Shown: piece after piece, positions 1 to 10,563 of the stretch | Layout of the letters: each line of letters begins with the position of its first letter | Position numbering within the stretch: the first letter of the stretch is position 1 | Notes under the pieces: generated by a model | The model's database searches: none | Told to the model about the DNA's origin: nothing | The model's input: the letters and a program-made list of their open reading frames with translations, nothing else | Source: Pseudomonadota bacterium | GTDB lineage: Bacteria > Pseudomonadota > Gammaproteobacteria > Steroidobacterales > Steroidobacteraceae | NCBI GenBank assembly: GCA_016704655.1 | Contig: JADIZR010000004.1 | Location: forward strand, 1-64,000 | Direction of reading: 5' to 3' | Length of the DNA: 64,000 nt | Program-made: the position numbers and the translations under genes

Positions 1-1857
<1,857 letters not shown>

Positions 1858-1867
1858 TGCCCGAGAC

Positions 1868-1911
1868 AGGAACGAGCGCCGTGCGCCTCACGGGTCGAGG
1901 TGCTCGTTCCT
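1868..1911. terminator. Inverted repeat between convergent katG and DUF2189 gene
   Basis: A perfect 10-bp inverted repeat (AGGAACGAGC at 1868-1877, GCTCGTTCCT at 1902-1911) with a 24-nt loop lies just after the katG stop and overlaps the last codons of the convergent minus-strand gene. Its position suits a bidirectional transcription stop, but there is no T tract on either side, so the assignment is tentative. Confidence 0.3.
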
Positions 1912-2772
1912 CGGCCAGGCCGAGGCGTCGATCGTCGCGCGGTAGGCGTGCCACGTTGCGTGCCCGATCAGGGGCAGCGTGATCCCGAGCAGGGCCATCA
2001 CGAGTGCAAACCCGGCGCCCCGCTCGCGCCCGAGCAGCAGCAGCGCGAAGCCCGGGGACACTGCGACCACGATGAGTGCCGCCCACACGACCATCGCCGG
2101 CTTGTTGCGCAGTACCGCGTTGATGCTGCTGACCACGGCCGTGACCGAATCAGCTTCGCGATCGACGAGCATCGGCAACGAGAACGCAGCGGCCGCGAAC
2201 ACGATCACCGCGAAGATCGAGCCGACGGCACTGCCGATGCCCAGGAACTGGAGGTAATCGGTCCAGTCAGGTGACGTCATGTCGACGGGGAAGAAGATGT
2301 GGACAGCCGAGGCTGCGCGCCACCAGACCAGGAACACGATCATCAGGATCAGCGCGAAGACCATCAGGTTGCCGAAAGCACGGCGCCCCACGACCAGACA
2401 GCGCCGCAGCGATGGCTGCCGTCCACGCTCGATCTGTTCGCTGATGGAATAGGTGCCTACGGCGAGCAGAGGCGCGAGCAGGATGAAGCCGGACACCAGC
2501 GCCAGCAGCTCGAAGTAACCGCCGAAGCGGATGGCGATGTACGCGAGCGCCCAGCTCAGCAGGACGACGACTGCACCATAAGTCAGGCTCTGGCGCGGCG
2601 CGGTCTTGAAGTCACTCCAGGCAAGTCTCAGCCAGCCAATGGGCTCCCAAGTGCCGAGCCTGCGGCAGGGCGCGACGAACGGCAGGGCGTTCGTGTCGTC
2701 AGCTGTGGTGGCGACGGTTGTGGCGACGGGCGCATCGGTTGGCGCGTCACCTGGCGAAGCTTCGGTCATCAT
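1888..2772 (-). CDS. DUF2189 family integral membrane protein
   Basis: About 294 residues. An N-terminal hydrophilic stretch of about 45 residues rich in Ala, Thr and Asp is followed by some six hydrophobic segments, beginning around SLTYGAVVVLLSWALAYIAI. The pattern (LGTWEPIGWLRLAWSDF entry motif, then a glycerophosphodiester-phosphodiesterase-like set of helices) matches the DUF2189 family, whose function is unknown; members sit in the inner membrane. The ATG at 2772 (or 2769) was preferred over an upstream ATG at 2877 because the upstream peptide is low complexity. It is convergent with katG, and nothing ties it to its neighbours functionally. Confidence 0.8.
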   Translation of the reverse strand: MMTEASPGDAPTDAPVATTVATTADDTNALPFVAPCRRLGTWEPIGWLRLAWSDFKTAPRQSLTYGAVVVLLSWALAYIAIRFGGYFELLALVSGFILLAPLLAVGTYSISEQIERGRQPSLRRCLVVGRRAFGNLMVFALILMIVFLVWWRAASAVHIFFPVDMTSPDWTDYLQFLGIGSAVGSIFAVIVFAAAAFSLPMLVDREADSVTAVVSSINAVLRNKPAMVVWAALIVVAVSPGFALLLLGRERGAGFALVMALLGITLPLIGHATWHAYRATIDASAWPRNEHLDP

Positions 2773-2907
2773 CGGCTGTTCCCCCGAATCAGCGATGACA
2801 CCTTTTACTCCGTCTCCCGCAATGGCGGGAGAGGGCCGGGGTGCGGGGGACGCCGGCTCGTCACCCGCTTCGCACACGCGACCCGGCGTACACGCGAGAA
2901 GAATGCT

Positions 2908-4593
2908 TCAGCCGAGCAGCAGCCGATCCGCTTCGGGGTCCACTTCCGTCATCAGGTCGACAGGCTGCCGCGCAAACCGCATCGCGGCCGCGTAACCGCG
3001 ACGGTCGCCGCCATGGTCGATCATCCACTGGGCGTGTTCGCACAGCAGCGTCAGCTGCAGTGCCCGCGCCAGCGTCATCGCGAGCCGCCTCGCACCCGCC
3101 TGCAGTACTTCCGGTTCCTGCCCGCTATCAAGCACCAGCGCCACGCGTTCCAGCGCTCCAAGCGCCTGCTGCGTGGCAGCGACCATGCGCGGCTCGGAAA
3201 CGGTGCGCAGGCAGGCCGACGCACGCGCCATCAGCGCCGCCAGCCCCGCATGGAGGTCGCTGCGCAGCAGCGCATCCAGCGACAGCACGTTGGTGGTGCC
3301 TTCCCAGATCGGCAGCACGTGCGTGTCGCGCAGCAACTGCGGCAAGCCGGTGTTCTCGACATAGCCCGCCCCGCCGAAACTCTCGATTACCTCGGTCACG
3401 ACCGCCACCGCCTGCTTGCCGGTGATCAGCTTGGTGAGTGGAGTCATGAGCCGCAGCAGGGCGCGCTGCTGGTCGTCGATCTCGTCGCGCTCGATCCGGC
3501 CGTTCAGCTCGACCAGCAGGAACGTCATCAGGAAGGCGCCCCAGGTCTCGGCTTCGAGGCCTGCCAGCGTGTCGGCATGCAGCGGCAATTGCTCGAGCGG
3601 CTGGCCGAACGCCTGGCGCTCCCTGGCGTAGGACCGGGCCAGCGCCAGCCCACGACGCATGAACGAGACGGCGCAGACGCTGTTCCACATCCGCGTGACG
3701 CCGAGCATCGGCTCGATCGAGCGGGTGCCGTTCAGCGCCGGTCCGACCAGGGCCGCGCGCGTGCCATCGAGCAGCAACTCGGCGGTCGGCACCTTGCGCG
3801 TGCCGAGCTTGTCCTTGAGCCGGTCGACGCGGATGCCGTTCAGCCTGCCGTCGAGGTCGCGGATCTCGATGTAATACATCGCGAGGCCCTTGCCGCCCGG
3901 CGGATTGCCTTCAGGTCGCGCGAGCGTGAGCGCCATCTGCGACGTGACGGCCGACGTGAACCACTTGCGGCCGTACAGGCGCCAACCGCCCTCGTCGTCC
4001 GGTACCGCCCGCGTTTCAGAACGCCCGACGTCGGAACCGCCCGCGGCCTCGGTCATCCACTGGCCGCTGGTCCAGAACGTCGCGGGGTCCCTCGAGGTGA
4101 GGTGCGGCAAGGCACGTTCAATCAGCTCGTGGTTGCCGGATTCCAGCAGGCAGCGCGCCGCGCCATCCGTCATTGCCAGCGGGCAGGTGTACACATCCGT
4201 CGACGGGTGGAACAGGTAGACCTTGAGGAACTGCGCGATACGAGCGTGGCGACCCATCGCCGGCTCGTAACCGGTGGCGACCAGGCCATGCCTGGCGGCG
4301 AGGCGCTCGGCCTCGCGCCACAGCGGCGACACGACGACTTCGTCGATGCGCTTACCCCAGGGATCCCACTGCGTGAGCACCGGCTCATTGGCGAGATCAG
4401 CCTGCTGCAGCCGGTACAGGTCGCCGCCGGCGAGCGCGCCGAGCTCGCGTAACTCGCCGCGCAGCTCCGCCACGATTGGCGCGGGCAGCGTGCGCTTGAT
4501 CCACGAACCCAGCAGCGGATCATCGTCGAACTGATTGCCGAGGCGCGGCGGCGCCTGCGTGAAGAGCGCGTCCGGCCAGTCCTGATTCTGCAT
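2908..4593 (-). CDS. Acyl-CoA dehydrogenase, AidB-like
   Basis: 561-residue flavoprotein of the acyl-CoA dehydrogenase superfamily. The length, longer than the usual 380-400, and the N-terminal half (DPLLGSWIKRTLP, FHPSTDVYTCPLAMTDGAA) resemble AidB/DMSP-lyase-type members rather than fatty-acid beta-oxidation enzymes. FAD-binding signatures are visible in WMTEAAGGSDVGRSET, WFTSAVTSQMALTLARPEG and, near the C-terminus, ESFGGAGYVENTGLPQLLRD and LPIWEGTTNVLSLD. The ATG at 4593 was chosen because the reading upstream lacks family similarity and overlaps the next gene. It lies 34 bases downstream of ubiI on the same strand and may be co-transcribed. The substrate cannot be inferred; a DNA-protective AidB role is possible but not shown. 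Confidence 0.85.
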   Translation of the reverse strand: MQNQDWPDALFTQAPPRLGNQFDDDPLLGSWIKRTLPAPIVAELRGELRELGALAGGDLYRLQQADLANEPVLTQWDPWGKRIDEVVVSPLWREAERLAARHGLVATGYEPAMGRHARIAQFLKVYLFHPSTDVYTCPLAMTDGAARCLLESGNHELIERALPHLTSRDPATFWTSGQWMTEAAGGSDVGRSETRAVPDDEGGWRLYGRKWFTSAVTSQMALTLARPEGNPPGGKGLAMYYIEIRDLDGRLNGIRVDRLKDKLGTRKVPTAELLLDGTRAALVGPALNGTRSIEPMLGVTRMWNSVCAVSFMRRGLALARSYARERQAFGQPLEQLPLHADTLAGLEAETWGAFLMTFLLVELNGRIERDEIDDQQRALLRLMTPLTKLITGKQAVAVVTEVIESFGGAGYVENTGLPQLLRDTHVLPIWEGTTNVLSLDALLRSDLHAGLAALMARASACLRTVSEPRMVAATQQALGALERVALVLDSGQEPEVLQAGARRLAMTLARALQLTLLCEHAQWMIDHGGDRRGYAAAMRFARQPVDLMTEVDPEADRLLLG

Positions 4594-4627
4594 CGAGAGG
4601 CTCCACAGGCCCGACGGCCCGCCAGGG

Positions 4628-5878
4628 TTAATTCGTCGCAGCGATCCGCCGTGCGAGTTGCGGCGCATCGCCGCCCACGCCAAGAGCGCGTTCGACCAGC
4701 GTGCGGCGGAGGTACGGCTGGCTCGTCACCATCGACAGGCCGAAGCGCCGCAGCCCCGCGATTGCCACGCTCTTCTCGGTGAAGAGCCGGTTGATCGTGT
4801 CACAGACACCCATGACGACCGCGTTCTCGCTCCGGCGCCAGCGTTCATAGCGGCGCAGCACGCGCAAGCCATGCAGCTCTTCGCCCTTGGCGGACGCTGC
4901 GGCGAGCACCTGCACGAGGCTCGCGCAGTCGAGGAAGCCGAGGTTCACGCCCTGCCCTGCCAGCGGATGGATCGTGTGGGCCGCATCACCCACTAGCGCG
5001 AGCCGCGGCTGCACATAGGCGCGCGCATGCCACAGCGCGAGCGGGAAGCCGGCGCGGCCGCTCGCAAGCGTCACCTGGCCAAGCACGTGGTCGCTGGCGA
5101 TCGCGACCCGTTCGCTGAACTCGGCCTCGCTCGCTGCCTGCAACGACGCGGCTTCGTCCGGGGTCGTGCTCCACACGAGCGACACGCGTCCGTCCTGCAG
5201 CGGCAGGAACGCGAGCGGACCGTTCGGCAGGAAACGCTGCCAGGCTGTCTCGCGATGCGGCTTTCCGGTGTGCAGGTGCGCGACCACCGCCGTCTGGTCG
5301 TACGCCCACCCCGACCGGCCGATGCCAGCAAGCTGGCGTGCGACGGACTGGCTGCCGTCCGCGCCGATCACGATCTGACACGTGAGTCGCCGACCGTCCT
5401 CGAGCGTCACGCGCGCCGAATTTTCATCGAACTCGAGGCCGGCGAGCGCACTGCGCACCTCGGTCACTCCGCGCAGCAGCGGTGACTCGTGCAGCGCCCA
5501 CTGCACGCGCAGGTTCTCGACGATGTGGCCGAGGTTGGGTTCCGCGGTCTCAGCCGCGGAGAACCTCAGCGCATCCGGGCGTTCCGGCGTGCTCGCCGCG
5601 TCCCAGACGACCATGTCGCTGTACGGTGACGCATGCGGAACAATGGCGTCCCATGCGCGGGCCGCAGTCAGGATGCGCTCTGACGCCCGCGACAGCGCCG
5701 ACACGCGCAGGTCCATTGCGCGATCGTCCGGCTTGCGCGGTGCGGCCGGGTCTACCAGCGCGATCTTCAAGCTGGAAAGCGCATCGTCGCCCGCCAGGAG
5801 CGCGGCGAGGCAGGTGCCGACCATGCCGCTGCCGACGATGACGATGTCGAAATCGAACTTGCGGCGCGACGTGGCCAT
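4628..5878 (-). CDS. ubiI: UbiI-type FAD monooxygenase (ubiquinone C5 hydroxylase)
   Basis: 416-residue flavin monooxygenase of the UbiH/UbiI/VisC family, which hydroxylates the polyprenylphenol ring during aerobic ubiquinone synthesis. The dinucleotide-binding fold is seen as VGSGMVGTCLAALLAG near residue 15, the DG motif as VIGADGSQSVAR, and the second FAD motif as GDAAHTIHPLAGQGVNLG. The GDAAH form favours UbiI over UbiH, whose paralogue lies immediately upstream with GNAAQ. The gene sits 2 bases downstream of ubiH, within a minus-strand set pepP-ubiH-ubiI. Precise ring position is inferred from the gene order known in enterobacteria and pseudomonads. Confidence 0.88.
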   Translation of the reverse strand: MATSRRKFDFDIVIVGSGMVGTCLAALLAGDDALSSLKIALVDPAAPRKPDDRAMDLRVSALSRASERILTAARAWDAIVPHASPYSDMVVWDAASTPERPDALRFSAAETAEPNLGHIVENLRVQWALHESPLLRGVTEVRSALAGLEFDENSARVTLEDGRRLTCQIVIGADGSQSVARQLAGIGRSGWAYDQTAVVAHLHTGKPHRETAWQRFLPNGPLAFLPLQDGRVSLVWSTTPDEAASLQAASEAEFSERVAIASDHVLGQVTLASGRAGFPLALWHARAYVQPRLALVGDAAHTIHPLAGQGVNLGFLDCASLVQVLAAASAKGEELHGLRVLRRYERWRRSENAVVMGVCDTINRLFTEKSVAIAGLRRFGLSMVTSQPYLRRTLVERALGVGGDAPQLARRIAATN

Positions 5879-5880
5879 GC

Positions 5881-7134
5881 TCAGCGGATTCCAGCGAGGG
5901 GTACGCCACGGGCCAGCCGCGGCACGCGCTCAGCCGCACCCACGCTCAACCGTGCGAGCGCGGACTTGGCGGGCGGCAGCACGTCGAAAGCGAGGATACC
6001 GAGGCTGCGCAGGCTCCGCAGCACACCCAGCGGCGTCGCGAAGAGGCGCACGAGGCCATCGGTGAAGGCGACGATGCGGCGGCGATCGCTCTCGCGCCAG
6101 TCGGCATAGTCCTGCAGCAGGTTCGCATCGCCCGGATCCATCGTGCCGGCCACGCGCCGGTCGGCGATGACTTCGGCGAGGCTCATCGCGTCGCGCAAGC
6201 CCAGGTTGAAACCCTGGCCTGCGATCGGATGCAGGCCCTGCGCGGCATTGCCGACCACGGCGAGCCGCTGCGCGATGTGGCGGTCGGCCCGCGAGAGCAT
6301 GAGGTTGTACGAGGCCCGCTGACCGATGCGCAGGAAGCGTCCCAGCCGGAAGCCGAACGCCGCCTGGAACTCGCGCAGGAACTCGTCGTCCGACAACGCG
6401 AGCATCCGCTCTACCTCGGCGGGCTTGCGCGTCCAGACCATGCCGCAGCGACCGTCGGTGAGCGGCAGGATCGCGATCGGGCCTTCTTCGGTGAAGCGCT
6501 CGTAGGCGACGTAGTCGTGGAAGCGCTGCGTGGTCATGACGGCCGTAATTGCGACCTGCTCGTAGCCGATGTGATCGGCTGCGATGCCTGCCTGGTCGCG
6601 GACCAGCGAGCGAATCCCGTCGGCGGCCACGACCAGCCTGGCGCTGAGCGAGCGCGCCTCACCCGCCACTTCGTAATGCACGACACGGCTCGCGCCCGCC
6701 AGTTCGCTGCCCGTCACCCTGGCTGGTGCAATCACCTCGACCGCGGGCGCCCGTGACAGTCCCTGCCACAGCGCCGCACCGATCACGCGGTTGGGTACGA
6801 CGTAACCCAGGGCTTCGAGCCCCTGGTCGGCCGCATCGACGCGCGCGCTGCCGAAGCGACCCCGGTCGGACACGTGAATCTTGCGAATGGGCGCGGCCTC
6901 GCGCTCCATGCCGGCCCAGACGCCCAGTGTCCTGAAGGCGCGGACGGTGCCATTGGCGAGCGCCGTCGTGCGTTCGTCGAAACTCGGGTGCTGCTCGCCC
7001 TGCACGGGCGACACGGCTTCGACCAGGGCGATGCGGAGTCCAAGCGGCGCGAGCGACAGCGCCAGCGAGGCACCGACCAAGCCACCACCGACGATGGCGA
7101 GGTCGAATTCGGCAGGCGTCGTGCTCAACGGCAT
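5881..7134 (-). CDS. ubiH: 2-octaprenyl-6-methoxyphenol hydroxylase UbiH
   Basis: 417-residue FAD-dependent hydroxylase of ubiquinone biosynthesis. The N-terminal FAD motif is VGGGLVGASLALSLAPLG, the DG motif is VVAADGIRSLVRDQAGI, and the C-terminal motif is VGNAAQGLHPIAGQGFNLGL, the GNAAQ wording typical of UbiH. It starts 7 bases after pepP ends, consistent with one operon (pepP-ubiH-ubiI). The enzyme normally belongs to the soluble Ubi metabolon and needs molecular oxygen, so the organism is expected to respire aerobically. Confidence 0.92.
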   Translation of the reverse strand: MPLSTTPAEFDLAIVGGGLVGASLALSLAPLGLRIALVEAVSPVQGEQHPSFDERTTALANGTVRAFRTLGVWAGMEREAAPIRKIHVSDRGRFGSARVDAADQGLEALGYVVPNRVIGAALWQGLSRAPAVEVIAPARVTGSELAGASRVVHYEVAGEARSLSARLVVAADGIRSLVRDQAGIAADHIGYEQVAITAVMTTQRFHDYVAYERFTEEGPIAILPLTDGRCGMVWTRKPAEVERMLALSDDEFLREFQAAFGFRLGRFLRIGQRASYNLMLSRADRHIAQRLAVVGNAAQGLHPIAGQGFNLGLRDAMSLAEVIADRRVAGTMDPGDANLLQDYADWRESDRRRIVAFTDGLVRLFATPLGVLRSLRSLGILAFDVLPPAKSALARLSVGAAERVPRLARGVPLAGIR

Positions 7135-7141
7135 TCCCCGG

Positions 7142-8458
7142 TCAGGCGGCCGACGCCATCACGCGCTCGATTTCAGCCGTGGTGCGGGGCAGGCCGGACG
7201 TGAGCAGTTCGTAGCCGCTGGACGTGACCAGCACGTCGTCCTCGATCCGCACGCCGATGTTCCACCAGCGCTTCGGCACGCCCTTGGTGCCGGCCGGGAT
7301 GTAGATGCCGGGTTCGACTGTCAGCGCCATGCCCGGCTCGAAGACGCGCCATTCGGCGCCGACCTTGTATTCGCCGACGTCGTGCACGTCCATGCCGAGC
7401 CAGTGCCCGGTGCGGTGCATGTAGAACTTGCGGTAAGCCTCTTCCTTGATCAACGCCGGCAACCGGCCCTTGAGCAGGCCGACCCTGACCAGGCCCTGCG
7501 TGATGGCGCGCACCGCCGCATCGTGCGGCTCATTCCAGTGGTTGCCCGGCTTGATGCAGGCGAACGCGGCTTCCTGCGCCTCGAGCACGATGTCGTAGAT
7601 CGCCTTCTGCGCAGGTGAAAAGCGGCCGTTGACCGGGAAGGTGCGCGTGATGTCCGACGCGTACAGGCCGTATTCGCAGCCGGCGTCGATCAGCAGCAGG
7701 TCGCCGTCGCGCAGCGTGTCCGCGTTCTCGTGGTAATGCAGGATGCAGCCGTTCGCGCCGCCGCCGACGATCGGATGGTACGAGATGTCGGCCTGGTGCC
7801 GGTGGAACTCGTGCAGCAGCTCGGCCATCACCTCGTATTCGGTTACGCCGGGCCGGGTGTTCCGCATCGCCCGCACGTGCGCGCCGACTGCGATCTGCGC
7901 CGAGCGCTTCATCACGGTCGCCTCGGCCTTGCTCTTGTACAGCCGCATGTCGTGCAGCGGGTGCTCGAGCGCGACGAATTCCTGCGGGCTGTGGATGCCG
8001 AGCTTGGTCTGGCCCCGCAGCGTATTCACCCAGCCGACCACGCGCTGGTCGAAATCGAGGTTCACGCCCATCGAGTAGTAGACGCGCCCGCAGCGCTCGA
8101 GCAGGCCCGGCAGGATGTCGTCGATGTCGCCGACCGGGAAAGCGTCGTCGGCGCTGTAATCTCGCACCGCCCCTTCCGGACCGGCGCGACGACCGTCCCA
8201 GGTTTCGCGGGTGGGATCACGGTCGCGCACGAACAGGATGTATTCAGCCTGCTCGCGACCTGGAATCAGCACAGCCACCGCCTCGGGTTCGTTGAAGCCC
8301 GTGAGGTAGTGGAAATCGCTGTCCGGCCGATAGTGGTAATGGACGTCGCTGTTGCGCTGACGCTCGGGCGCCGCGGGGATGATGGCGATGGCGCCCTTGC
8401 CCATGAGCTTCATGAGCTGCTTGCGGCGGCGCGCGTATTCGTCTTTGCGCAGGGTCAT
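7142..8458 (-). CDS. pepP: Xaa-Pro aminopeptidase PepP
   Basis: 438-residue M24-family metallopeptidase that removes an N-terminal residue preceding proline. The N-terminal AMP_N domain carries RPDSDFHYLTGFNEPEA. The dimetal site is complete: Asp in LLIDAGCEYG, Asp in SDITRTFPVNG, His in HRTGHWLGMDVHDVG, Glu in LTVEPGIYIPAG and Glu in NIGVRIEDDVLVT. Length and motif spacing are normal. Location between ygfB and ubiH is the classical gammaproteobacterial order. The ATG at 8458 begins MTLRKDEYARRR, the usual family N-terminus. Confidence 0.95.
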   Translation of the reverse strand: MTLRKDEYARRRKQLMKLMGKGAIAIIPAAPERQRNSDVHYHYRPDSDFHYLTGFNEPEAVAVLIPGREQAEYILFVRDRDPTRETWDGRRAGPEGAVRDYSADDAFPVGDIDDILPGLLERCGRVYYSMGVNLDFDQRVVGWVNTLRGQTKLGIHSPQEFVALEHPLHDMRLYKSKAEATVMKRSAQIAVGAHVRAMRNTRPGVTEYEVMAELLHEFHRHQADISYHPIVGGGANGCILHYHENADTLRDGDLLLIDAGCEYGLYASDITRTFPVNGRFSPAQKAIYDIVLEAQEAAFACIKPGNHWNEPHDAAVRAITQGLVRVGLLKGRLPALIKEEAYRKFYMHRTGHWLGMDVHDVGEYKVGAEWRVFEPGMALTVEPGIYIPAGTKGVPKRWWNIGVRIEDDVLVTSSGYELLTSGLPRTTAEIERVMASAA

Positions 8459-8499
8459 GGGCGGTCGGGATTCTCTTCGGGAAAACGCAAAGTTCGGGA

Positions 8500-9072
8500 T
8501 CAGTGACGTGCGGTCGAGGTGGCCTGGGCGGCGCGCAGGTCGGCGAGCTCGTCATAAATGAGCTGCACGCCGACGCGGACGAACTCGACCAGCTCGGCGA
8601 GCGCACTCTCTTCGACTTCGACACTTTCGGAGCCGACGGCGCCGGCGCGAGCGACTTCGGCGAAATCCGTGAGGACCTCGGCAACTGCCGTGGTCAGCGT
8701 GCCAGGCTTGAACGGGCCGGCCGCACCGAAGCCGTAAAGGAACCCCTGCGCCCAGGCGCCGAGTGCCTCGACGCGCTCGTCCAGCGTGGCTGCGTCGGGC
8801 GGCAGCAGCGGCTCGAATTCCATTTCTCGCGCCTGCAGCACGGCACGACTCTGGTCGAAGAGCGACTGCAGGGGGCCGGCCGTGGTGACGGACAAAGACG
8901 TGCCAGGCTCGAGGCCCTCGGGCAGCAACTCTTCCAGCCATTCCGCGGGAAGGTAGCTGCGCCGCGCGCAAAGGGCCCCGCACAGACAGCCGTGCGCCTC
9001 GGCAGCGTGGACAGTGGAACCGCCGGCCGCCAGGGCCTGCGCGACATCATCGAAAGCAATCGGTGCCGACAT
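8500..9072 (-). CDS. ygfB: YgfB/UPF0149 family protein
   Basis: About 190 residues. The family hallmark LCGALCARRSYLPAEWL near residue 30 and WAQGFLYGFGAAG in the middle identify UPF0149 (YgfB). In Pseudomonas a YgfB homologue is reported to modulate expression of resistance genes, but no general biochemical role is established. The ATG at 9072 (MSAPIAFDD) is taken instead of one ten codons upstream because family members start at this point. It heads the minus-strand pepP-ubiH-ubiI group and is divergent from the zapA block, sharing an intergenic region of about 90 bases. Confidence 0.85.
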   Translation of the reverse strand: MSAPIAFDDVAQALAAGGSTVHAAEAHGCLCGALCARRSYLPAEWLEELLPEGLEPGTSLSVTTAGPLQSLFDQSRAVLQAREMEFEPLLPPDAATLDERVEALGAWAQGFLYGFGAAGPFKPGTLTTAVAEVLTDFAEVARAGAVGSESVEVEESALAELVEFVRVGVQLIYDELADLRAAQATSTARH

Positions 9073-9126
9073 TGCGCGTATCGTACCATCCGTGACGCGC
9101 AACCGGTCCCGGTGGGCCAGTTCAAA

Positions 9127-9155
9127 TTGATTCCCCGGGGTGCGCCCACTATAGT
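9127..9155 (+). promoter_or_regulatory. Sigma70-type promoter of the TIGR02449-zapA block
   Basis: TTGATT at 9127-9132 and TATAGT at 9150-9155 are separated by exactly 17 bases, and the ATG of the first gene follows 8 bases after the -10 box, so the leader would be very short (leaderless or nearly so). Prediction is from consensus match only. Confidence 0.6.
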
Positions 9156-9162
9156 GAATTCC

Positions 9163-9393
9163 ATGAACGAACCCGCTGCCCGATCCGCCGTCGACGTCGA
9201 ACTCCGACGCATCGAACGCCGCCTCGACGAGCTGGTGGCTACGGTCAACCAGCTCAAGGAAGAGAACCGTGCCCTGCGTCAGCGTCAGGACACCCTGATC
9301 AGCGAGCGCGCCAACCTCCTGCAGAAGAACGAGCAGGTGCGCGCGCGGGTCGAGGCCATGATCGGCCGCCTCAAGGCGATGGAGCAGGGTTGA
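9163..9393 (+). CDS. TIGR02449-type short coiled-coil protein
   Basis: 76 residues, nearly all predicted helix with heptad pattern (LRRIERRLDELVATVNQLKE and onward), Glu/Arg rich. Small proteins of this type sit directly upstream of zapA in many gammaproteobacteria and resemble the division factor ZapB in size and coiled-coil nature, though ZapB function for this family is an inference. The stop TGA overlaps the zapA start as TGATG, implying translational coupling. Confidence 0.8.
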   Translation: MNEPAARSAVDVELRRIERRLDELVATVNQLKEENRALRQRQDTLISERANLLQKNEQVRARVEAMIGRLKAMEQG

Positions 9394-9710
9394 TGAGCGA
9401 AGACCGCGTCAGCCGCGTCAGCGTCCGCCTGCTCGACCGCGAATACCAGGTGGCCTGCCCTGCAGAAGAACGCTCTGACCTGCTCGACTCCGCGGAGTAC
9501 CTCGACGGCAAGATGCGCGAGATCCGCGATTCCGGGAAAGTCGTCGGCCTCGACCGCATCGCGGTCATCGCCGCGCTCAACCTGGCCAACGAACTGATCA
9601 AAGTGCGCAAGCACGGCACGGTCGTCGAGGGCGACCTTGGCGCGCGCTTGAAGTCCCTGCGCGAGCGCGTGGAAACCGCGCTCGCGAAAGGCCAGCAACT
9701 TGAACTCTGA
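9393..9710 (+). CDS. zapA: Cell division protein ZapA
   Basis: 105 residues. ZapA binds and bundles FtsZ at the division ring. The N-terminal dimerisation head is VSVRLLDREYQVACPAEER and the helical tail follows (DRIAVIAALNLANELIKVR). Start ATG at 9393 overlaps the upstream stop. The neighbour downstream is the 6S RNA locus, as is usual for zapA. Confidence 0.9.
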   Translation: MSEDRVSRVSVRLLDREYQVACPAEERSDLLDSAEYLDGKMREIRDSGKVVGLDRIAVIAALNLANELIKVRKHGTVVEGDLGARLKSLRERVETALAKGQQLEL

Positions 9711-9739
9711 GGGTTCGCAGCAGTCCGAACCTTCGACGA

Positions 9740-9932
9740 TTTGGCGCCGCCTGCGGTGTTCGACACGGGCCGGGTTACCTCTCGACCTTAATGTAAATAC
9801 CCCGGGGAACGGTCAGCCGGCAACATTGTGCAAGTCCGCCTCGAGCGGGAAGCCTTAAGTGCCGCGGCCCTCCCCAAATATTGCTCTTGTCGAGAGCAAT
9901 GGTCTGTGACGGCACAGGCGGGTGGCGCCTCT
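9740..9932 (+). ncRNA. ssrS: 6S RNA
   Basis: Lies between zapA and ygfA, the conserved location of ssrS. The ends form a strong closing stem: GGCGCCGCCTG at 9743-9753 pairs with CAGGCGGGTGGCGCC at 9915-9929. Inside is the conserved segment CGAGCGGGAAGCCTTAA (about 9842-9858), matching the GAAGCCUUAA element of 6S RNAs, and a large unpaired bubble typical of the RNA polymerase-sigma70 mimic. The RNA sequesters the housekeeping holoenzyme in stationary phase. Exact ends are estimated from the stem. Confidence 0.88.
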
Positions 9933-9948
9933 CCCTTCCACTGCGACG

Positions 9949-10550
9949 ATGACCCTCCGCGAGCTGCGCCGGCAGCTGCGCGCGGGGCGTCGCGCGATCC
10001 CTGACGCGGAACGCCGGGTCCACGACCGGGCGATCCGCGCATCACTGAGCCAGCTCGGCGTCTGGCAGCGCGGCCGGCGCGTCGCCGCGTTCCTCAGCAT
10101 GCCGGGCGAAGTCGACCTGCGCCCCTGTTTCGACACCGCATGGCAGCGCGGAGTCCGCATCTACGTGCCGCACATCGTCAGTCGTCGTGATGGCCGGATG
10201 GTCTTCGTCCCGCTCGAGGCCGGCGCGGCGGTGCGCGGCAACATGTTCGGCATCGCGGAACCGCTGCATGGTTCGCGTGGCCGCCTCCCGGTTCGTCACC
10301 TCGACACCATCCTCGTTCCGCTCGTCGGTTTCGACGCGCAGGGCCATCGCCTCGGCATGGGCGCGGGCTTCTACGATCGCGCGCTGCACCCACGGCTCGA
10401 TCGCGCGCAGCCGTTCCGACGCCCGCGCCTGATCGGCGTCGCGTACTCGATCCAGCAGGTCGATCGACTCGATCCTGCCCCTGGGACGTCGCTCTCGACC
10501 TCGTCGTCACCGAGCGCGGCATCATCCGCTTCCCTCCTCACACACCCTGA
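9949..10550 (+). CDS. ygfA: 5-formyltetrahydrofolate cyclo-ligase (YgfA), frameshifted
   Basis: Converts 5-formyl-THF to 5,10-methenyl-THF using ATP. Visible are the N-terminal RRQLRAGRRAIPDAER, the FLSMPGEVDLRP strand, the folate/phosphate-binding PLVGFDAQGHRLGMGAGFYDR and GVAYSIQQVDRLDPAPWD. To reach the usual end (VVTERGIIRFPPHTP, stop at 10548-10550) one C must be restored in the CCCC run at about 10478-10481; without it the reading runs into the next gene and would create a false fusion. Directly downstream of 6S RNA, as in enterobacteria. Confidence 0.88.
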
Positions 10551-10563
10551 AGTACCCAATCGC

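Noticed and set aside
2299..4452. 717-codon plus-strand reading
   Set aside because: It lies antisense to the acyl-CoA dehydrogenase and DUF2189 genes, has a composition driven by high GC and no recognisable domain.
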